A stretch of DNA of 64,000 nt from JAHELQ01 sp965603365 (GTDB lineage Bacteria > Acidobacteriota > Aminicenantia > UBA2199): positions 1 through 64,000 of the forward strand of contig CBFDCR010000009.1 in NCBI GenBank assembly GCA_965603365.1, read 5' to 3'. The notes beneath the pieces were generated by a model that saw only the letters and a program-made list of their open reading frames with translations, did no database searches and had not been told where the DNA came from. The number at the start of each line of letters is the position of its first letter. The stretch's first letter is position 1. Made by a program: the position numbers and the translations under genes. Shown one piece after another: positions 26,567 through 38,000 of the stretch.

Positions 26567-29500
26567 CTAAAATTTGAGATCTACTTCCGAAATATCCGCC
26601 TCCACCGCCAGCAGCTTATGGGAAATGACAATATCTTCAAGCTTGATGTTGGCATCCTTTAGAATCACCGAGACAATCTCTTTGAAATATTCCAGGAAAT
26701 CTTCTATGGTACGACTGCGGAAGATGCTGGTGGCATACTCAATACCCACATATATCCGATCTCTTATTGTAATCTTGATGTTCATATCAAATTTAGAGAC
26801 ATCATTCTCGGGCGTATAGGTATTCACCGCCAATTTCGATAAGGCAGTGGGTACTTTTTTCAGCGGCTTTTGATAGTTATGCACCGAAAACATGATGTCA
26901 AACAAAGGATTCCGACTCTTATCCCTCTTAATATCCAACAATTCCACCAATTCCTCGAACTGGAATTCCTGATTTTCAAACGCCCGGAGTGTTCTGAACT
27001 TTACTTCATGTAAAAATTCCCTGAACGTCTTATCTTTACGGGGAAAATTTCTCAACGCCAGGGTATTGACAAACATACCGATAATCGGTTCCAGGTCTAC
27101 ATGCTTCCTGCCGGCCGTGTCGGTACCGATGACAATATCTTCCTGCCCGCCGAGCTGGCCGAAGAGAACATTGGATATCGTAAGGAGTAGTATGTATAAA
27201 GTGACTCCCTCATTGTCGGCGAACTTCTTCAACGAATCGGAATCTTCTTTGTCAAGAAGAATACCGACAAAATCACCGGAAAAATTCTGGACAGGCGGCC
27301 GGTTAAAGTCGGTCGGTAAATCAAGGATGGGTATCCCGCCGCTGAACTCGGCCAGCCAATATTTTTCTTGTTTTTTTAAGTATTCTTCGTCTTTTTGTGA
27401 ATTTTGCCATTGGGCATAATCCTTGTACTGGATTTTCAAGGGTGGCAGTATTTCATCGTCATACAATCTCATAAATTCATTGACGAATATCTGCTGTGAA
27501 GTACCGTCGGTGATTATATGGTGTATGGAAAACATCAGGATGTTTTGCTCCAGGGATTTTTTGATCAGGGCGACCCTGAATAACGGCGGCTGGCAGAAAT
27601 CGAAGGGCCTGGCAAAACCGTCCCTGATGCTTTCCTCCAGTACTGTGCCGGTGGATTCTTCTTCGGAGAGGTCAAATATTTCCAGATCGAATGCCATTCG
27701 ATCGCATAGGCGTTGAATCGGCTGCCCTTCCAATTCTTCAAAGTAACTCCTCAAACTCTCATGCCTGCGGATTAGTCTTTCAAATGTTTTTCCCAATCTT
27801 TCATTATCTATCTCTCCTTCCAGTGAATAGAACTGTTGGAAAATATAACTCATGCCTTCAGGGTCTAATTTATAAAGTATATACATCCTTTTTTGGGGGG
27901 AAGATAGAGGGTAATATTCTCTCTTTTCCGCTGCCGGGATAGGAAGGAATCTATGAGGATTTGCGGCCATAATAATCCTGGCCTGCCCTTCAACTGTCAG
28001 GTTTTCAAAAATATCTGCCAGGCTGATCCTGACATCAAACTCTTTATGGATCATGTTAATAAGGTTCATGACATTTAAAGAATTTCCGCCGCTCTCAAAA
28101 AAATCCTGTTTAACACTTACCTGTTTGATCCCCAATATCTCTTTCCAGAATTCTATCAGCTTGAACTCCGTTTCGTTTCCCGGCGGGATATACTCCACCA
28201 GGCTCTCCTTAGAATAATCCGTTAATGCCTCATAATCAACCTTCCCATTGGGCTTCCTGGGTAATTCATCGATTTTTACTAAGAGTGACGGCACCATATA
28301 ATCGGGCAGCTTCTCTTTCAGAAATTCCTTTGCCTTCACAATAAGGGTTTCATCTTCCCACCCTCCTGGGACAGCATCCTGAACGAAATAAGCGCACAAA
28401 GATTCATTGTTTCCCTCCCCTCTCTTTATCACAACTGCCTCCCTTATAAAGGGATGTTTGACGATTACACTTTCGATCTCCTCCGGTTCGATACGAATCC
28501 CCCGGATTTTGAGCTGGCGGTCGACTCTCCCGATTAACTCGATATTCCCATCCGGCAGTAATCTACCTAAATCCCCGGTTTTATGGAGTAAATCATTGGG
28601 ATCTTCATTAAAGGGATTCCGTATAAACCGGGCCCGGTTCAATTCTGAGTCGTTATAGTAACCGAAGGTACGGAAAGGAGTTCGAATATAGAGTTCCCCG
28701 GCGACCTCATCTTCACAAATATTCAAATCTTCATCAAGTGCAATCACCCGTGAGCCCTTGATGGGGAAGCCTACAGGAATTCGTTCCCGGTGAATATCCG
28801 CCGGCTGAATAAAATAACAGGTTTTGGCCAGCGTGGTTTCCGATGTCCCCCACAGGTTCACCAACTGGATTCGTTCTCCAAAGACATCAAACCAGTTCAG
28901 CAAATCACGGGGTTCGATTTTCTCCCCCGACATCAAAATATATTTAAGCCGGGAGAAATGGTCGGTGGTTAATGTGCCGGCACATAACAATCGAAACAGG
29001 CTGGGGACACAGTGAATCAAAGTTAAACCGGTCTCATCTACCCAATCGATTAAGGAGGCTGCATCCATTAATATCTCTCTACTTTCGGGAATACAGATCG
29101 TTCCTCCTGCACACAGGGGCGTAAACAGATCCCTTAAGTAAGCATCAAAAGCAGGACTTGTAAATTGGCTGATCCGGCATGTCTCTTCCACCCCAAAAGT
29201 CTCGATCTCCCAATCGATAAAATGGTATAAACTCTTGTTTTTGCCTACCATTGCCCGGGGTATCCCGGTGGTACCGGATGTGAAGTAAATATAAATCTTG
29301 TCCTCCGGACCATAAGGAATGGTCGGACGCTGTCCATACCAGGAATGGGTAGAGTCGGACCAGAGGTCTTCCATCAAAAAACATTCGCTGTTCCCATCTG
29401 AAACTGCACTGTAATTCAATCTATCAATAAAAAGGTATTTGGTGTCGCTGGAATCGAGCATAAGCCGTATCCTGTCTACCGGAGAGGTGGAATCCAGGGG

Positions 29501-29746
29501 AACAAACACACAACCGGCTTTCAAGATACCAATGATCGTCACGATCAATTCAATTTTGTCCTCCATCATGACACCGATAAAGGTCTCCCGTTCCAGCCCT
29601 TTATTTAAAACCCAGTGGGCAATATAGTTCGATCGGCGATCCAGTTCGCCGTAGGTAATCATGTTGCTTCCACATTCAACGGCCCTATTCTCCTTAAATT
29701 TATCCAGGCTTTCCATTAGTTTGTGTTGTAAGATTCTCTCTTTCAT
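26567..29746 (-). CDS. NRPS A-PCP-C, unusual A domain
   Basis: About 1059 residues from the ATG at 29746, which is 9 bases after AGGAG; an ATG at 29764 overlaps that site. The A domain starts at the N-terminus with no condensation part. Its A3 loop is FTSGTTGIPRAMVGKNKS, with Arg for Lys and an added GKNKS segment. Read-out positions give DARHLSLLAK: the HLSL core resembles serine codes, but Arg replaces Trp at position 239, so no substrate is called. The PCP has SGGNSLNV near residue 560. The C domain has IHHIITDGTS and is normal. The tail is ISEVDLKF. It is a close relative of the protein at 35085-38276. Confidence 0.95.
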   Translation of the reverse strand: MKERILQHKLMESLDKFKENRAVECGSNMITYGELDRRSNYIAHWVLNKGLERETFIGVMMEDKIELIVTIIGILKAGCVFVPLDSTSPVDRIRLMLDSSDTKYLFIDRLNYSAVSDGNSECFLMEDLWSDSTHSWYGQRPTIPYGPEDKIYIYFTSGTTGIPRAMVGKNKSLYHFIDWEIETFGVEETCRISQFTSPAFDAYLRDLFTPLCAGGTICIPESREILMDAASLIDWVDETGLTLIHCVPSLFRLLCAGTLTTDHFSRLKYILMSGEKIEPRDLLNWFDVFGERIQLVNLWGTSETTLAKTCYFIQPADIHRERIPVGFPIKGSRVIALDEDLNICEDEVAGELYIRTPFRTFGYYNDSELNRARFIRNPFNEDPNDLLHKTGDLGRLLPDGNIELIGRVDRQLKIRGIRIEPEEIESVIVKHPFIREAVVIKRGEGNNESLCAYFVQDAVPGGWEDETLIVKAKEFLKEKLPDYMVPSLLVKIDELPRKPNGKVDYEALTDYSKESLVEYIPPGNETEFKLIEFWKEILGIKQVSVKQDFFESGGNSLNVMNLINMIHKEFDVRISLADIFENLTVEGQARIIMAANPHRFLPIPAAEKREYYPLSSPQKRMYILYKLDPEGMSYIFQQFYSLEGEIDNERLGKTFERLIRRHESLRSYFEELEGQPIQRLCDRMAFDLEIFDLSEEESTGTVLEESIRDGFARPFDFCQPPLFRVALIKKSLEQNILMFSIHHIITDGTSQQIFVNEFMRLYDDEILPPLKIQYKDYAQWQNSQKDEEYLKKQEKYWLAEFSGGIPILDLPTDFNRPPVQNFSGDFVGILLDKEDSDSLKKFADNEGVTLYILLLTISNVLFGQLGGQEDIVIGTDTAGRKHVDLEPIIGMFVNTLALRNFPRKDKTFREFLHEVKFRTLRAFENQEFQFEELVELLDIKRDKSRNPLFDIMFSVHNYQKPLKKVPTALSKLAVNTYTPENDVSKFDMNIKITIRDRIYVGIEYATSIFRSRTIEDFLEYFKEIVSVILKDANIKLEDIVISHKLLAVEADISEVDLKF

Positions 29747-29778
29747 GGACAAAGATCTCCTCATTTAATAAATTCAGT

Positions 29779-31650
29779 TTATTTAAAATCAGGCATCCCG
29801 AATGTTTCAAGGAATATACCGAAGGTCAATACCACGATCAACAAATCGCTGTCAAAGGGAACATGGATGACAAATCCATCCTGGGTATACTGCTTTTTCA
29901 AACGCTCAACAGTATCGGGATTGAAAAAACCGGCCTTTTTAATCCGCTCATACGACAACAAATCGTTAATGTATTCAATATTTCTTTTTATAAGGTAAGG
30001 ACTGCCGGGAGCAGCGAAGGCAAACTTCTCACGATTAATAATCTCCGCCGGGATCAATCCTTTGGCCATCTTTTTTAAGATATATTTCTCTTGAAAATCC
30101 TTTAACTTCAAGTCCGGTGGAATCATGGCGGCGAATTCCACCAGTTCCCTATCCAGAAAAGGATAACGGGCTTCCACCGAATTTGCCATGGCCATACGGT
30201 CCCCATGGTCGGATATCAGGTGGTCCACCAACCGTAATTTGTAATCCAGGTAAGAGCGCTGGTGAATACTATCCCTCTTATACAACCTCTCTTTATTTAC
30301 TACAAAATGATTCAGGGAGTCGATCCTGTCAACCGCCTGGTTCACCTGCTTAGAATACAGATCACATTTTACTTTGCCGAAGGCGTATTGATTTTTTTCG
30401 AAAAACAAGTCCTTATCTCCCCAGAGTTTCATGCGAATGTCATCCTCATGTGCCGTTTCGGGGGATATTTCCTTTTTCTGCATCTGCCTCAACTTATCGA
30501 AACGGTATCCCACGTAACCGGCAAAAAACTCATCTGCCCCTTCACCGGTTAGTACGACTTTCATCCCCTGTTGGTGAACCGCTTCGGACAAAGCCAGGGT
30601 GGCGGTATTGTAACTCTCCTTTAACGCACATTCGCAGTGATAAATGACCCTGGGCAACCTTTCGCTGATATCAGGAAAACGAAATAGTTTCCCGTGATGA
30701 ATTGAGTCAACAGACCTGGACATCAGTCTCTGGTACCGTGATTCTGATATCTCCTCTTCGGTGAAATCAATGGAAAAAGAGTGTCTGGCGATTCCCGAAG
30801 TTAATCTTTTGGTCAAAGCCGTAACAATCGAGGAATCGAGCCCGCCGCTGATGTATATCCCCACCGGTACATCCGCTCTTAATCGCAATTTAACCGATTG
30901 GGCGACAAGTTCATACAGTTTTTCTGCATAGTGGTTCTCATCCCGGTTGTAGTTGATCTCTGCTATCTGTGGGTATACCACATCCCAATATTCCACATCC
31001 TTGATCTCATTCGGCCCTCTCACCACCAGGCAATGTCCATTCTCCAGGCATTTTATGTTTTTGAACATGGTCCGGGGGCTGATCAGTCCGGGAAAAGAGA
31101 ACACCTGATCCAGGCCTACCAGGTCGACCTCCTTCGGAACCGCCGGGTGTTCCAGAATAGCCTTTATTTCGGACCCAAAAATAAACAAGCCATCCCTGTG
31201 GGTATAGAAAAAAGGCAGAACACCAAAATGGTCCCGGGCGCAAAAAAGCTCTTGCTTCTTGATATCAAATAGGGCAAAGGCAAACTGGCCGTTCAACTGG
31301 TTGAGAAATCCCGTACCGCTCTCTTCATAGAGGTGCAGGAGAACCTCCACATCCGTGTCGGTGCTGAAAGTGTGGCCCTTGCCTATCAACTCCTGCCTTA
31401 ATTCCACATAATTAAAAATTTCTCCATTACAAATCAATACCACCGATTTATCTTCGTTAAAAAGGGGCTGCATTCCCCCTTCAAGATCTATTATACTCAA
31501 GCGTGTAAAACCAAAGGCAATATCACCGTTTAGATAATAATCGATGCCATCGGGGCCGCGGTGTTCCAGTGTTTCCGTCATTCTTTTTACGATTGCCTGA
31601 TCGGCTCTCTTTTGCCCTGTCAAATCCAAAAATCCACAGATACCACACAT
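29779..31650 (-). CDS. asnB: Asparagine synthetase (glutamine-hydrolysing)
   Basis: 623 residues. MCGICGF exposes Cys2, the nucleophile of the class II glutamine amidotransferase half. RGPDG, FGFTRLSIID and CNGEIFNY are typical of that half. The synthetase half has the pyrophosphate loop SGGLDSS near residue 265 and GEGADEFFAGY. It converts aspartate, or a related carboxylate, to the amide with glutamine and ATP. AsnB-like proteins in biosynthetic clusters either supply Asn or amidate the product. Here the first A domain of the 3419-residue NRPS has an Asn-like code, which favours supply, although amidation cannot be excluded. It lies 27 bases after a radical-SAM gene and 32 bases before an NRPS gene. 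It has no acidic tail. Confidence 0.95.
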   Translation of the reverse strand: MCGICGFLDLTGQKRADQAIVKRMTETLEHRGPDGIDYYLNGDIAFGFTRLSIIDLEGGMQPLFNEDKSVVLICNGEIFNYVELRQELIGKGHTFSTDTDVEVLLHLYEESGTGFLNQLNGQFAFALFDIKKQELFCARDHFGVLPFFYTHRDGLFIFGSEIKAILEHPAVPKEVDLVGLDQVFSFPGLISPRTMFKNIKCLENGHCLVVRGPNEIKDVEYWDVVYPQIAEINYNRDENHYAEKLYELVAQSVKLRLRADVPVGIYISGGLDSSIVTALTKRLTSGIARHSFSIDFTEEEISESRYQRLMSRSVDSIHHGKLFRFPDISERLPRVIYHCECALKESYNTATLALSEAVHQQGMKVVLTGEGADEFFAGYVGYRFDKLRQMQKKEISPETAHEDDIRMKLWGDKDLFFEKNQYAFGKVKCDLYSKQVNQAVDRIDSLNHFVVNKERLYKRDSIHQRSYLDYKLRLVDHLISDHGDRMAMANSVEARYPFLDRELVEFAAMIPPDLKLKDFQEKYILKKMAKGLIPAEIINREKFAFAAPGSPYLIKRNIEYINDLLSYERIKKAGFFNPDTVERLKKQYTQDGFVIHVPFDSDLLIVVLTFGIFLETFGMPDFK

Positions 31651-31677
31651 GAACGACTCCTTATTTTCTTGTTCTTG

Positions 31678-33342
31678 CTATTCATTCTCCAGATCATCAT
31701 TAAAGTGAGATAAGACGCCGGGTTGTCGACCTGGGCTCTTATTTAAGCCGGGAACAAAGGCAATACCGTCTATGCCTTTCAACACATCTATCCCGGGTAA
31801 CTTGCCGCCATTGTCGATTATGGCGGTTATAAGTGCACAGAAAGTGATCTCTCCCTCCCCCAATACCACCAGGTCGATATTGAGATCAAGGAGAATAGTG
31901 GAATATTCGCTGGTGGCATAAGGGCCGCCGGCAATAATCGGTACATCTTTTTTCCAACCCCTGATCCTCTCTACCATTTTATGGAAAAACTTTTTAAATA
32001 AAGTCAATGACCGAACCCCGATTATATCGGGATTAAATTCATTCAAAAGGGCCTTTAACTCCTCCTCATTATCGAAATCCATTCTTGATTCGGCAATTTT
32101 GCCAACAACTTTATCACCCAATTTCTGTTTTAAATAACTCATTAAATACATTAATCCTAGAGGAGGTTCGAATACTTCATAAAGTATACATCGGTCGTTT
32201 GAGAAGAAATGGGATAAATCCAGGAGCAATATTTTCAGGGCGCCCGGCTGGGGTTCCGGTGCGCCAAAATATCGTGCCGTTTTCTGATTTAACCCGGAAA
32301 CATAAAAATCGGATTCCCGCCGGCAAGCCTCTGCCCTTAATTCGGTTGGAGAAATACCCAGGTATTTTTGTAGATCATCCAGGCTGGCAATATTGCCGGG
32401 AAGAAAGCTGTTGTATTTTTGCACGATCTCATCTTCGGTTAAAATTTTCGTCTGGTAAGGTAATACCGCCATTAAACGCTCTCTTTGCAGGATATATTTA
32501 TGAAGCAGTTCGGCCTGGTGCCAACGGGCAAACGCCTTACTGAAAGGTATGGTTTCCGGGATTTCATCGTAAGCCAGGTTCATGGATGTAAAAATGGCTT
32601 GCCTGGAGATACCGTTTTCCAGCGCCAGTTTTTCCATATCGGTATGGGGAAAAATCTTTAAAATGTTGGCATAGATAAAATGGATCCATTTTAAACTCTT
32701 GATAAAATCCAGGGTCATCACGGCCTCTTCTTCTGTTTCGGTGGGAAATCCCATGATTGTAAAAAGTTCCAGGATCACCTGGGGATATTTCTGGCAAAAA
32801 TATTCAATATTTTCCCTGAACCTTTCGATATTTAACCCTTTCCCCATAAATTTTTGCAGTCTTGGGGAAGCCGTTTCCAGGGCCAGGGCCACATTGACGG
32901 TACCCGCTTCCACCAGCAAGTCGATATAATCAAGCGATAAGATGTCCCCCCTGAATCCGCCGGGAAAAAAGAGTTGAACGTCTATCCCCTGCCGGATTAT
33001 GAGTTCAAAAAACCGGCTGCTATTTTTCTTATCCAGATTAAAAATATCATCGACAAATGAATATCGCCGTATCCCCATATCATAATAAATTTGAATCTCC
33101 TGTATGATGTTCTCGGCAGATCTGGCATAATGTCTTTTGGGCCAGATCTTATGACAATACGCACACTTATAGGGACAACCTCGGGTAGCCATTAAGGAGA
33201 GGCAATTTTTCACCATGGCCTGGCCGATGAACCGGTTGTATTTCTCATAATCGACCAATGAACGATCCACGAATGGCAGGTCATCCAACCGGCTAACCTG
33301 TGAACGGGGGGAGGTCAGGTGAATATCGGCTCGAATCTCCAT
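31678..33342 (-). CDS. Radical-SAM / cobalamin-binding enzyme, permuted, copy 2
   Basis: 554 residues. The radical-SAM core comes first: GCPYKCAYCHKIW with Cys56, Cys60 and Cys63 for the 4Fe-4S cluster, then SFVDDIFNLDK and ALALETASPRLQ. The B12-binding fold follows from about residue 365: LKILLLDL, PPLGLMYLMSYL, DIIGVRSLTLF, IIAGGPYATSEY and VVLGEGE. In most cobalamin radical-SAM enzymes the B12 domain is N-terminal, so this order is reversed. Such enzymes often methylate unactivated carbons or phosphorus. The tail is NDDLENE, matching its neighbour and the NRPS at 35085-38276. It is 14 bases from its paralogue. The substrate is unknown; a carrier-bound peptide is plausible. Confidence 0.93.
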   Translation of the reverse strand: MEIRADIHLTSPRSQVSRLDDLPFVDRSLVDYEKYNRFIGQAMVKNCLSLMATRGCPYKCAYCHKIWPKRHYARSAENIIQEIQIYYDMGIRRYSFVDDIFNLDKKNSSRFFELIIRQGIDVQLFFPGGFRGDILSLDYIDLLVEAGTVNVALALETASPRLQKFMGKGLNIERFRENIEYFCQKYPQVILELFTIMGFPTETEEEAVMTLDFIKSLKWIHFIYANILKIFPHTDMEKLALENGISRQAIFTSMNLAYDEIPETIPFSKAFARWHQAELLHKYILQRERLMAVLPYQTKILTEDEIVQKYNSFLPGNIASLDDLQKYLGISPTELRAEACRRESDFYVSGLNQKTARYFGAPEPQPGALKILLLDLSHFFSNDRCILYEVFEPPLGLMYLMSYLKQKLGDKVVGKIAESRMDFDNEEELKALLNEFNPDIIGVRSLTLFKKFFHKMVERIRGWKKDVPIIAGGPYATSEYSTILLDLNIDLVVLGEGEITFCALITAIIDNGGKLPGIDVLKGIDGIAFVPGLNKSPGRQPGVLSHFNDDLENE

Positions 33343-33356
33343 ATTATTTCCTCATT

Positions 33357-35045
33357 TTACTCATTTTCCAGATCATCCATCAATCCGGACAATTTTTGCC
33401 GCCTATCGGCTGGCTCTGGCCCGATCGTTTTAAAATCGACCTGCCGTCTCGCCGTGAACGCCAGGCCGGCGATTGCCTTCAAGGTGTCGGTTTCAGGCAA
33501 TTTACCACTATTTTCAACTACCTTTTCAATTAATTCATGGAAGGTTATTTCACCCTCCCCCAGGACCACCAGGTCGACATTGGGGTCCAGCAAAATAGAT
33601 TCATAATCACTGCTGGCGTAAGGTCCGCCTGCTATAACCGGCACTCGGGGTTTCCATCTCCGGATCATCTCCACTGTTTCATGGAAATAGTTTCTAAATA
33701 GAGAGAGGGTCCTGATGCCGATGACATCCGGCTCAAATTGCCTTATTAAACTCTCCAATTCCCGGAAACTCTGGAAATCGATCCCCGATTTGAGGATTTT
33801 TCCATTAATTTTGCTCCCCAGCCGATGATTCAAATAAGTCAGGAGGTACATCAATCCCAACGGGGGCTCTACCACATCGTAAAGCACCTCCTTACCGCAG
33901 CTTAACGATCTGGATAGGTCGAGAAGCATTATTTTTAGGGCATCTGCGGCCGGCGTTTTGGCGGGGAAAGCCCGCTTGATTTTCTCATTTAAATCGGGCA
34001 CATGGAATGTATCTTCCGGTACACAGTGGTTGATGCCCAATTCCTCCCTGGTAATACCTGCATATTCCAGCAAATGATCCATGGATTTGACCTGAAATGA
34101 GAGATAATTGTCATATTTCTGGGCCATCTCATCCTCGGTTAACAGCTTCATCTGGTAGGGCAGCACGGCCATCAGGCGCTCTTTATTTAAAAAATAGTTA
34201 TGAAGGAAATCTGCCTGGTACTGGATGGCAAAATGTTTGCCGAAGGGCAATGTAAAGGGTAACTGATCATAACTCAAGTCCCTTGACTTTATGATGGCCT
34301 CCCGGCTGATGCCGTTTTCAAAGGCCAATTTTTCCATGTCGGTATGTGGGAAAATCTTCAAGACGTTCACATAAGGAAAGTGGAGCCACTTTAAACTCTT
34401 GATAAAATCCAGTGTCATCAGGGCCTCATCCTCGGTCTCTCCCGGGAAACCCAGCATGGTCTGCAGCTCTAAAATAACGTGGGGATATTGGTGACAGGCA
34501 TATTCAATATTTTCCCTGAACTTATCCAGTTTCAAATTTTTCCTGATATATCGCTGTATCCTGGGTGAGCCGGTTTCTAAAGCAAGGGCGAAATTCACTG
34601 TCCCGGCTTCAATCATCAAATCGATGTAATCCCGGGTTAAAATATCCCCCCTCAATCCGGCGGGGAATAGGAGCTGTAATTTGAGCCCCCTCTGGATGAT
34701 CGATTCAAAAAATTCCATGCTGTTCTTCTTATCTAAATTAAAAATGTCATCAATGAACGAAAACCTGCGGATTCCCATATCGTAATAGAGTTGTACCTCT
34801 TCGACCAGGTTTCCAGCGGAGCGCACATAATGTCTCTTGGGCCATATCTTGTGGCAGTAGGCACACTTGTAGGGACAGCCTCGGGTGGCAAACAGTGAAA
34901 TACGGTTCTTGACCATGGCCTGACCTATGAATTTGTTGTAGGTCTCATAATCCACCAGTGAACGGTCGACAAGGGGGAGATTATCGAGATCTGATATTTG
35001 CTGACGGGGCGGGGTCACACATATTTCTTGCACCTGGTTCATCAT
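33357..35045 (-). CDS. Radical-SAM / cobalamin-binding enzyme, permuted, copy 1
   Basis: 562 residues, a paralogue of the next gene. The core starts at residue 57 with CPYKCAYC (Cys57, 61, 64). The N-terminal LPLVDRSLVDYETYN is the linker that normally joins a preceding B12 domain to the radical-SAM core, yet no such domain precedes it. The B12-like fold is instead at the C-terminus (KIMLLDL, PPLGLMYLLTYL, VIAGGPYASSDY, VVLGEGE). It ends MDDLENE. The gene begins 39 bases after the A-PCP-C gene whose product ends SSDLENE, hinting that enzyme and synthetase share a docking tail. The likely chemistry is radical methylation; which residue is modified is unknown. There are two adjacent ATGs at the start, and the first is used here. 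Confidence 0.93.
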   Translation of the reverse strand: MMNQVQEICVTPPRQQISDLDNLPLVDRSLVDYETYNKFIGQAMVKNRISLFATRGCPYKCAYCHKIWPKRHYVRSAGNLVEEVQLYYDMGIRRFSFIDDIFNLDKKNSMEFFESIIQRGLKLQLLFPAGLRGDILTRDYIDLMIEAGTVNFALALETGSPRIQRYIRKNLKLDKFRENIEYACHQYPHVILELQTMLGFPGETEDEALMTLDFIKSLKWLHFPYVNVLKIFPHTDMEKLAFENGISREAIIKSRDLSYDQLPFTLPFGKHFAIQYQADFLHNYFLNKERLMAVLPYQMKLLTEDEMAQKYDNYLSFQVKSMDHLLEYAGITREELGINHCVPEDTFHVPDLNEKIKRAFPAKTPAADALKIMLLDLSRSLSCGKEVLYDVVEPPLGLMYLLTYLNHRLGSKINGKILKSGIDFQSFRELESLIRQFEPDVIGIRTLSLFRNYFHETVEMIRRWKPRVPVIAGGPYASSDYESILLDPNVDLVVLGEGEITFHELIEKVVENSGKLPETDTLKAIAGLAFTARRQVDFKTIGPEPADRRQKLSGLMDDLENE

Positions 35046-35084
35046 ATTCTTACTCCTGCTATTTTTAAAATTTCATTCATGGTG

Positions 35085-38000
35085 TTACTCGTTCTCCAGG
35101 TCACTGGACAGTTGAGTCAGTAGACCTTCTCTTCGTTCATCGGGCATGATATAAATATCCGCTATCTTTTTAGCCGGATTATCGAGCACAGCGGACAGCA
35201 CTCGTTTAAAATAAAGGGCAAACTTTTCGATTTTTTCTCTCTTGAAGAGAGCGGTTTTATAATTCATGATAAAAACCATTTTTTTTCTTTCCTCGGCACC
35301 AATCAGTACTAAATCCAACTTTGCCGTCTTGTCTTTAAAACCGAAAGGCCGGAGCCTCAGACCTGGAATATCCACTCTTGGAATTTCAATATTCTCGAAT
35401 TGGAATTGCACATCAAATATGGGGTTTCGATTCTGCTTCCCCTCACCCACCAATCGAACCACCAGGTCCTCAAAATGGTAGTCCTGGTTTTCAAACACAC
35501 GGATCGTCTTCTCTTTTAATTCTTTTAAAAATTTCACAAAAGTCTTTTTACCCCCCGGGAAGTTTCGCAGCGCCAGGGTATTGGCAAACAGGCCGATTAC
35601 CGAACGAATTTCCTGGTGGCTGCGATTGGCAACCGGTGTTCCCACAATGATGTCTTCCTGTCCGGTTACTTTTGAAAGGAAAATATTGAAAAGGGCCAGC
35701 AGCAGCATGAACATGGTGACGTCCTCCTGGAACATCAAGGTCTTTAGCGATTCTGTCTCCTCTTCGCTTAATTCAAAGAAAAACCGGTCGCCTTCATAAT
35801 TCTGTCCGGCAGGCCGGACAAAATCGATTGGTAGATTTATTTCCGGTATCCCTTCGCTAAATTCATTGAGCCAGAATTCTTTCTGCCTTTCCAGCATATT
35901 AAGTCCGCTTTCGCTTTTTTGCCACTGGATGTAATCTTTGTATTGGGTTTTCAAGGGAGATAACATATCCCCTTTGTACAAAGCCATAAATTCCTGCACC
36001 ATTATACTGATAGAAGTACCGTCGGTGATAATATGGTGTATATCCAGGACTAAAATAAATTTTTGTTCCTCGTTCTTTATGAGACCCACTCGCAGGAGAG
36101 GCGGCCGGGATAAATCAAAGGGTCTTATAAGAGTCTCGATAATATTTCCAGGATCTTCTCCTCGCTGGATACCACTTATATTATCATAATAATTTAGTTT
36201 GAAATCGACACAATCATCGAGGCGCTGTACCACCTCTCCATGGTACACCTGAAATGATGTGCGGTAGGCTTCCTGTCTGTAAATTAACTCTTTAAAAACC
36301 GATTCCAACTTTTCTTTTCTTAGATCTCCCTCTAAAGAAACCATCTGGGGCATATGATATACTACGCTCTCTGGCTCCACCTGTTGAAATATGTACAACC
36401 TCTTCTGCCAGGAAGAGACGGGATAGTAATCCTTTTTCTCTACGGGCTTAATGGATTCATATTTTTCTATCCCGGCCTCTTTTATGATCTGGGCCTGCTG
36501 CTTCACGGTAAGGCTCTTAATCATCTCACTCAACGAAATCCGCACATTAAACTCCTGGTGGATCTTTGAGATGAGAGATAACAATTTTAACGAGTTCCCC
36601 CCCAGCTCAAAAAACCGATTATTCACCCCCACCGGTTCAATCCCTAATAATTCAGACCATATCTCTGCCAACCGGCGCTCCAATTCGTCGGAGGGGAGCA
36701 CAAAATTGACCGGTTCATCATAGAAGAGATCTGTCAACTGCTTATAGTCTACCTTTCCGTTTGGAGTTCGGGGGATCTCCTTGATATTCATAATCTTGTC
36801 CGGGACAATCGATACCGGTAATTTTTCCAATAGATATTGCCTCAGACTGTCGATGAAGGTCGTTTCATCCATGCTTCCCAGGCGATCCCCGGTGACATAG
36901 GCACACAACATATCGTTGTTGTGAGAAGATTCGATTTTTAGGACCGCCGCCTCCCTGACATCTGGATGCCTCATCAACAGGCTCTCAATCTCTTCCAATT
37001 CTACCCGGGTTCCCTTTATCTTTACCTGGCGATCTATCCGTCCCAGCAAATCAAGATTGCCGTCGGGCAGCAATTTACCCAGGTCGCCGGTTTTATACAG
37101 CATATCATGGGAGTCATTGCTAAATGGATTGGGGATAAATTTCTGGCGATTCAGTTGGGAATCGTTATAATATCCAAACGTCCTGAAGGGGGTGCGAATG
37201 TACAATTCGCCGGTTACCTGTTCGTCACATACCTTTAATTTATCATCCAGGATAATCACCCTGGTTCCTGGCATGGGTTTGCCTACCGGTATCCGTTCCC
37301 GGATGACATCGTCTTTCTGAATGAGGTAAAAGGTCTTAACCATGGTTGTTTCCGTAGGTCCCCACAGGTTTACCAGTCTGGCTCTATCCCCCAGGTTGGC
37401 AAACCAATTCTGGAGATCGGCAGGATATACCCGTTCACCCGATAAGAGTACATATTTGAGGGCTTTGAAATTGTCGGCAGATAGGCCATTTGAACCAAAC
37501 AACCGAAAGATACTGGGCACGCAGTGAATCAATTGCACCCCCGTTCTTTCTATCCACTGTTTTAGGGCCGAGGGGTCCGAAAATGTCTCTTTAGCCGGAG
37601 GCATCGAGACCGTTCCCCCGGAACATAAGGGCACAAACACGTCCCTTAAGAAGGCATCAAATCCCGGGTTGAAAAATTGACTCACTTTATAGTCTTCGTT
37701 AATGCCGAAGGTATTGATCTCCCATAAAATAAAATGCAGCAGGCTCTTATTTTTTCCAACCACTGCCCTGGGGGTGCCGGTTGTTCCAGAGGTAAAATAG
37801 ATATAAACTTGATCCTCCGGGGTATACTCCACGTTCAGACTCCCGCTGGAAGAGGGGGCATCACCAGGACAACACCATTCATCCAGGAGAATGGGCTCGA
37901 TTGGTTCATCATGCCCCCCTTTGAGGGTATTCAACCGTCTAAAATGAGGGACATCGGTAACAATCAACTTCATCCCAATCGTCCGAATCATTGCCGCGAT

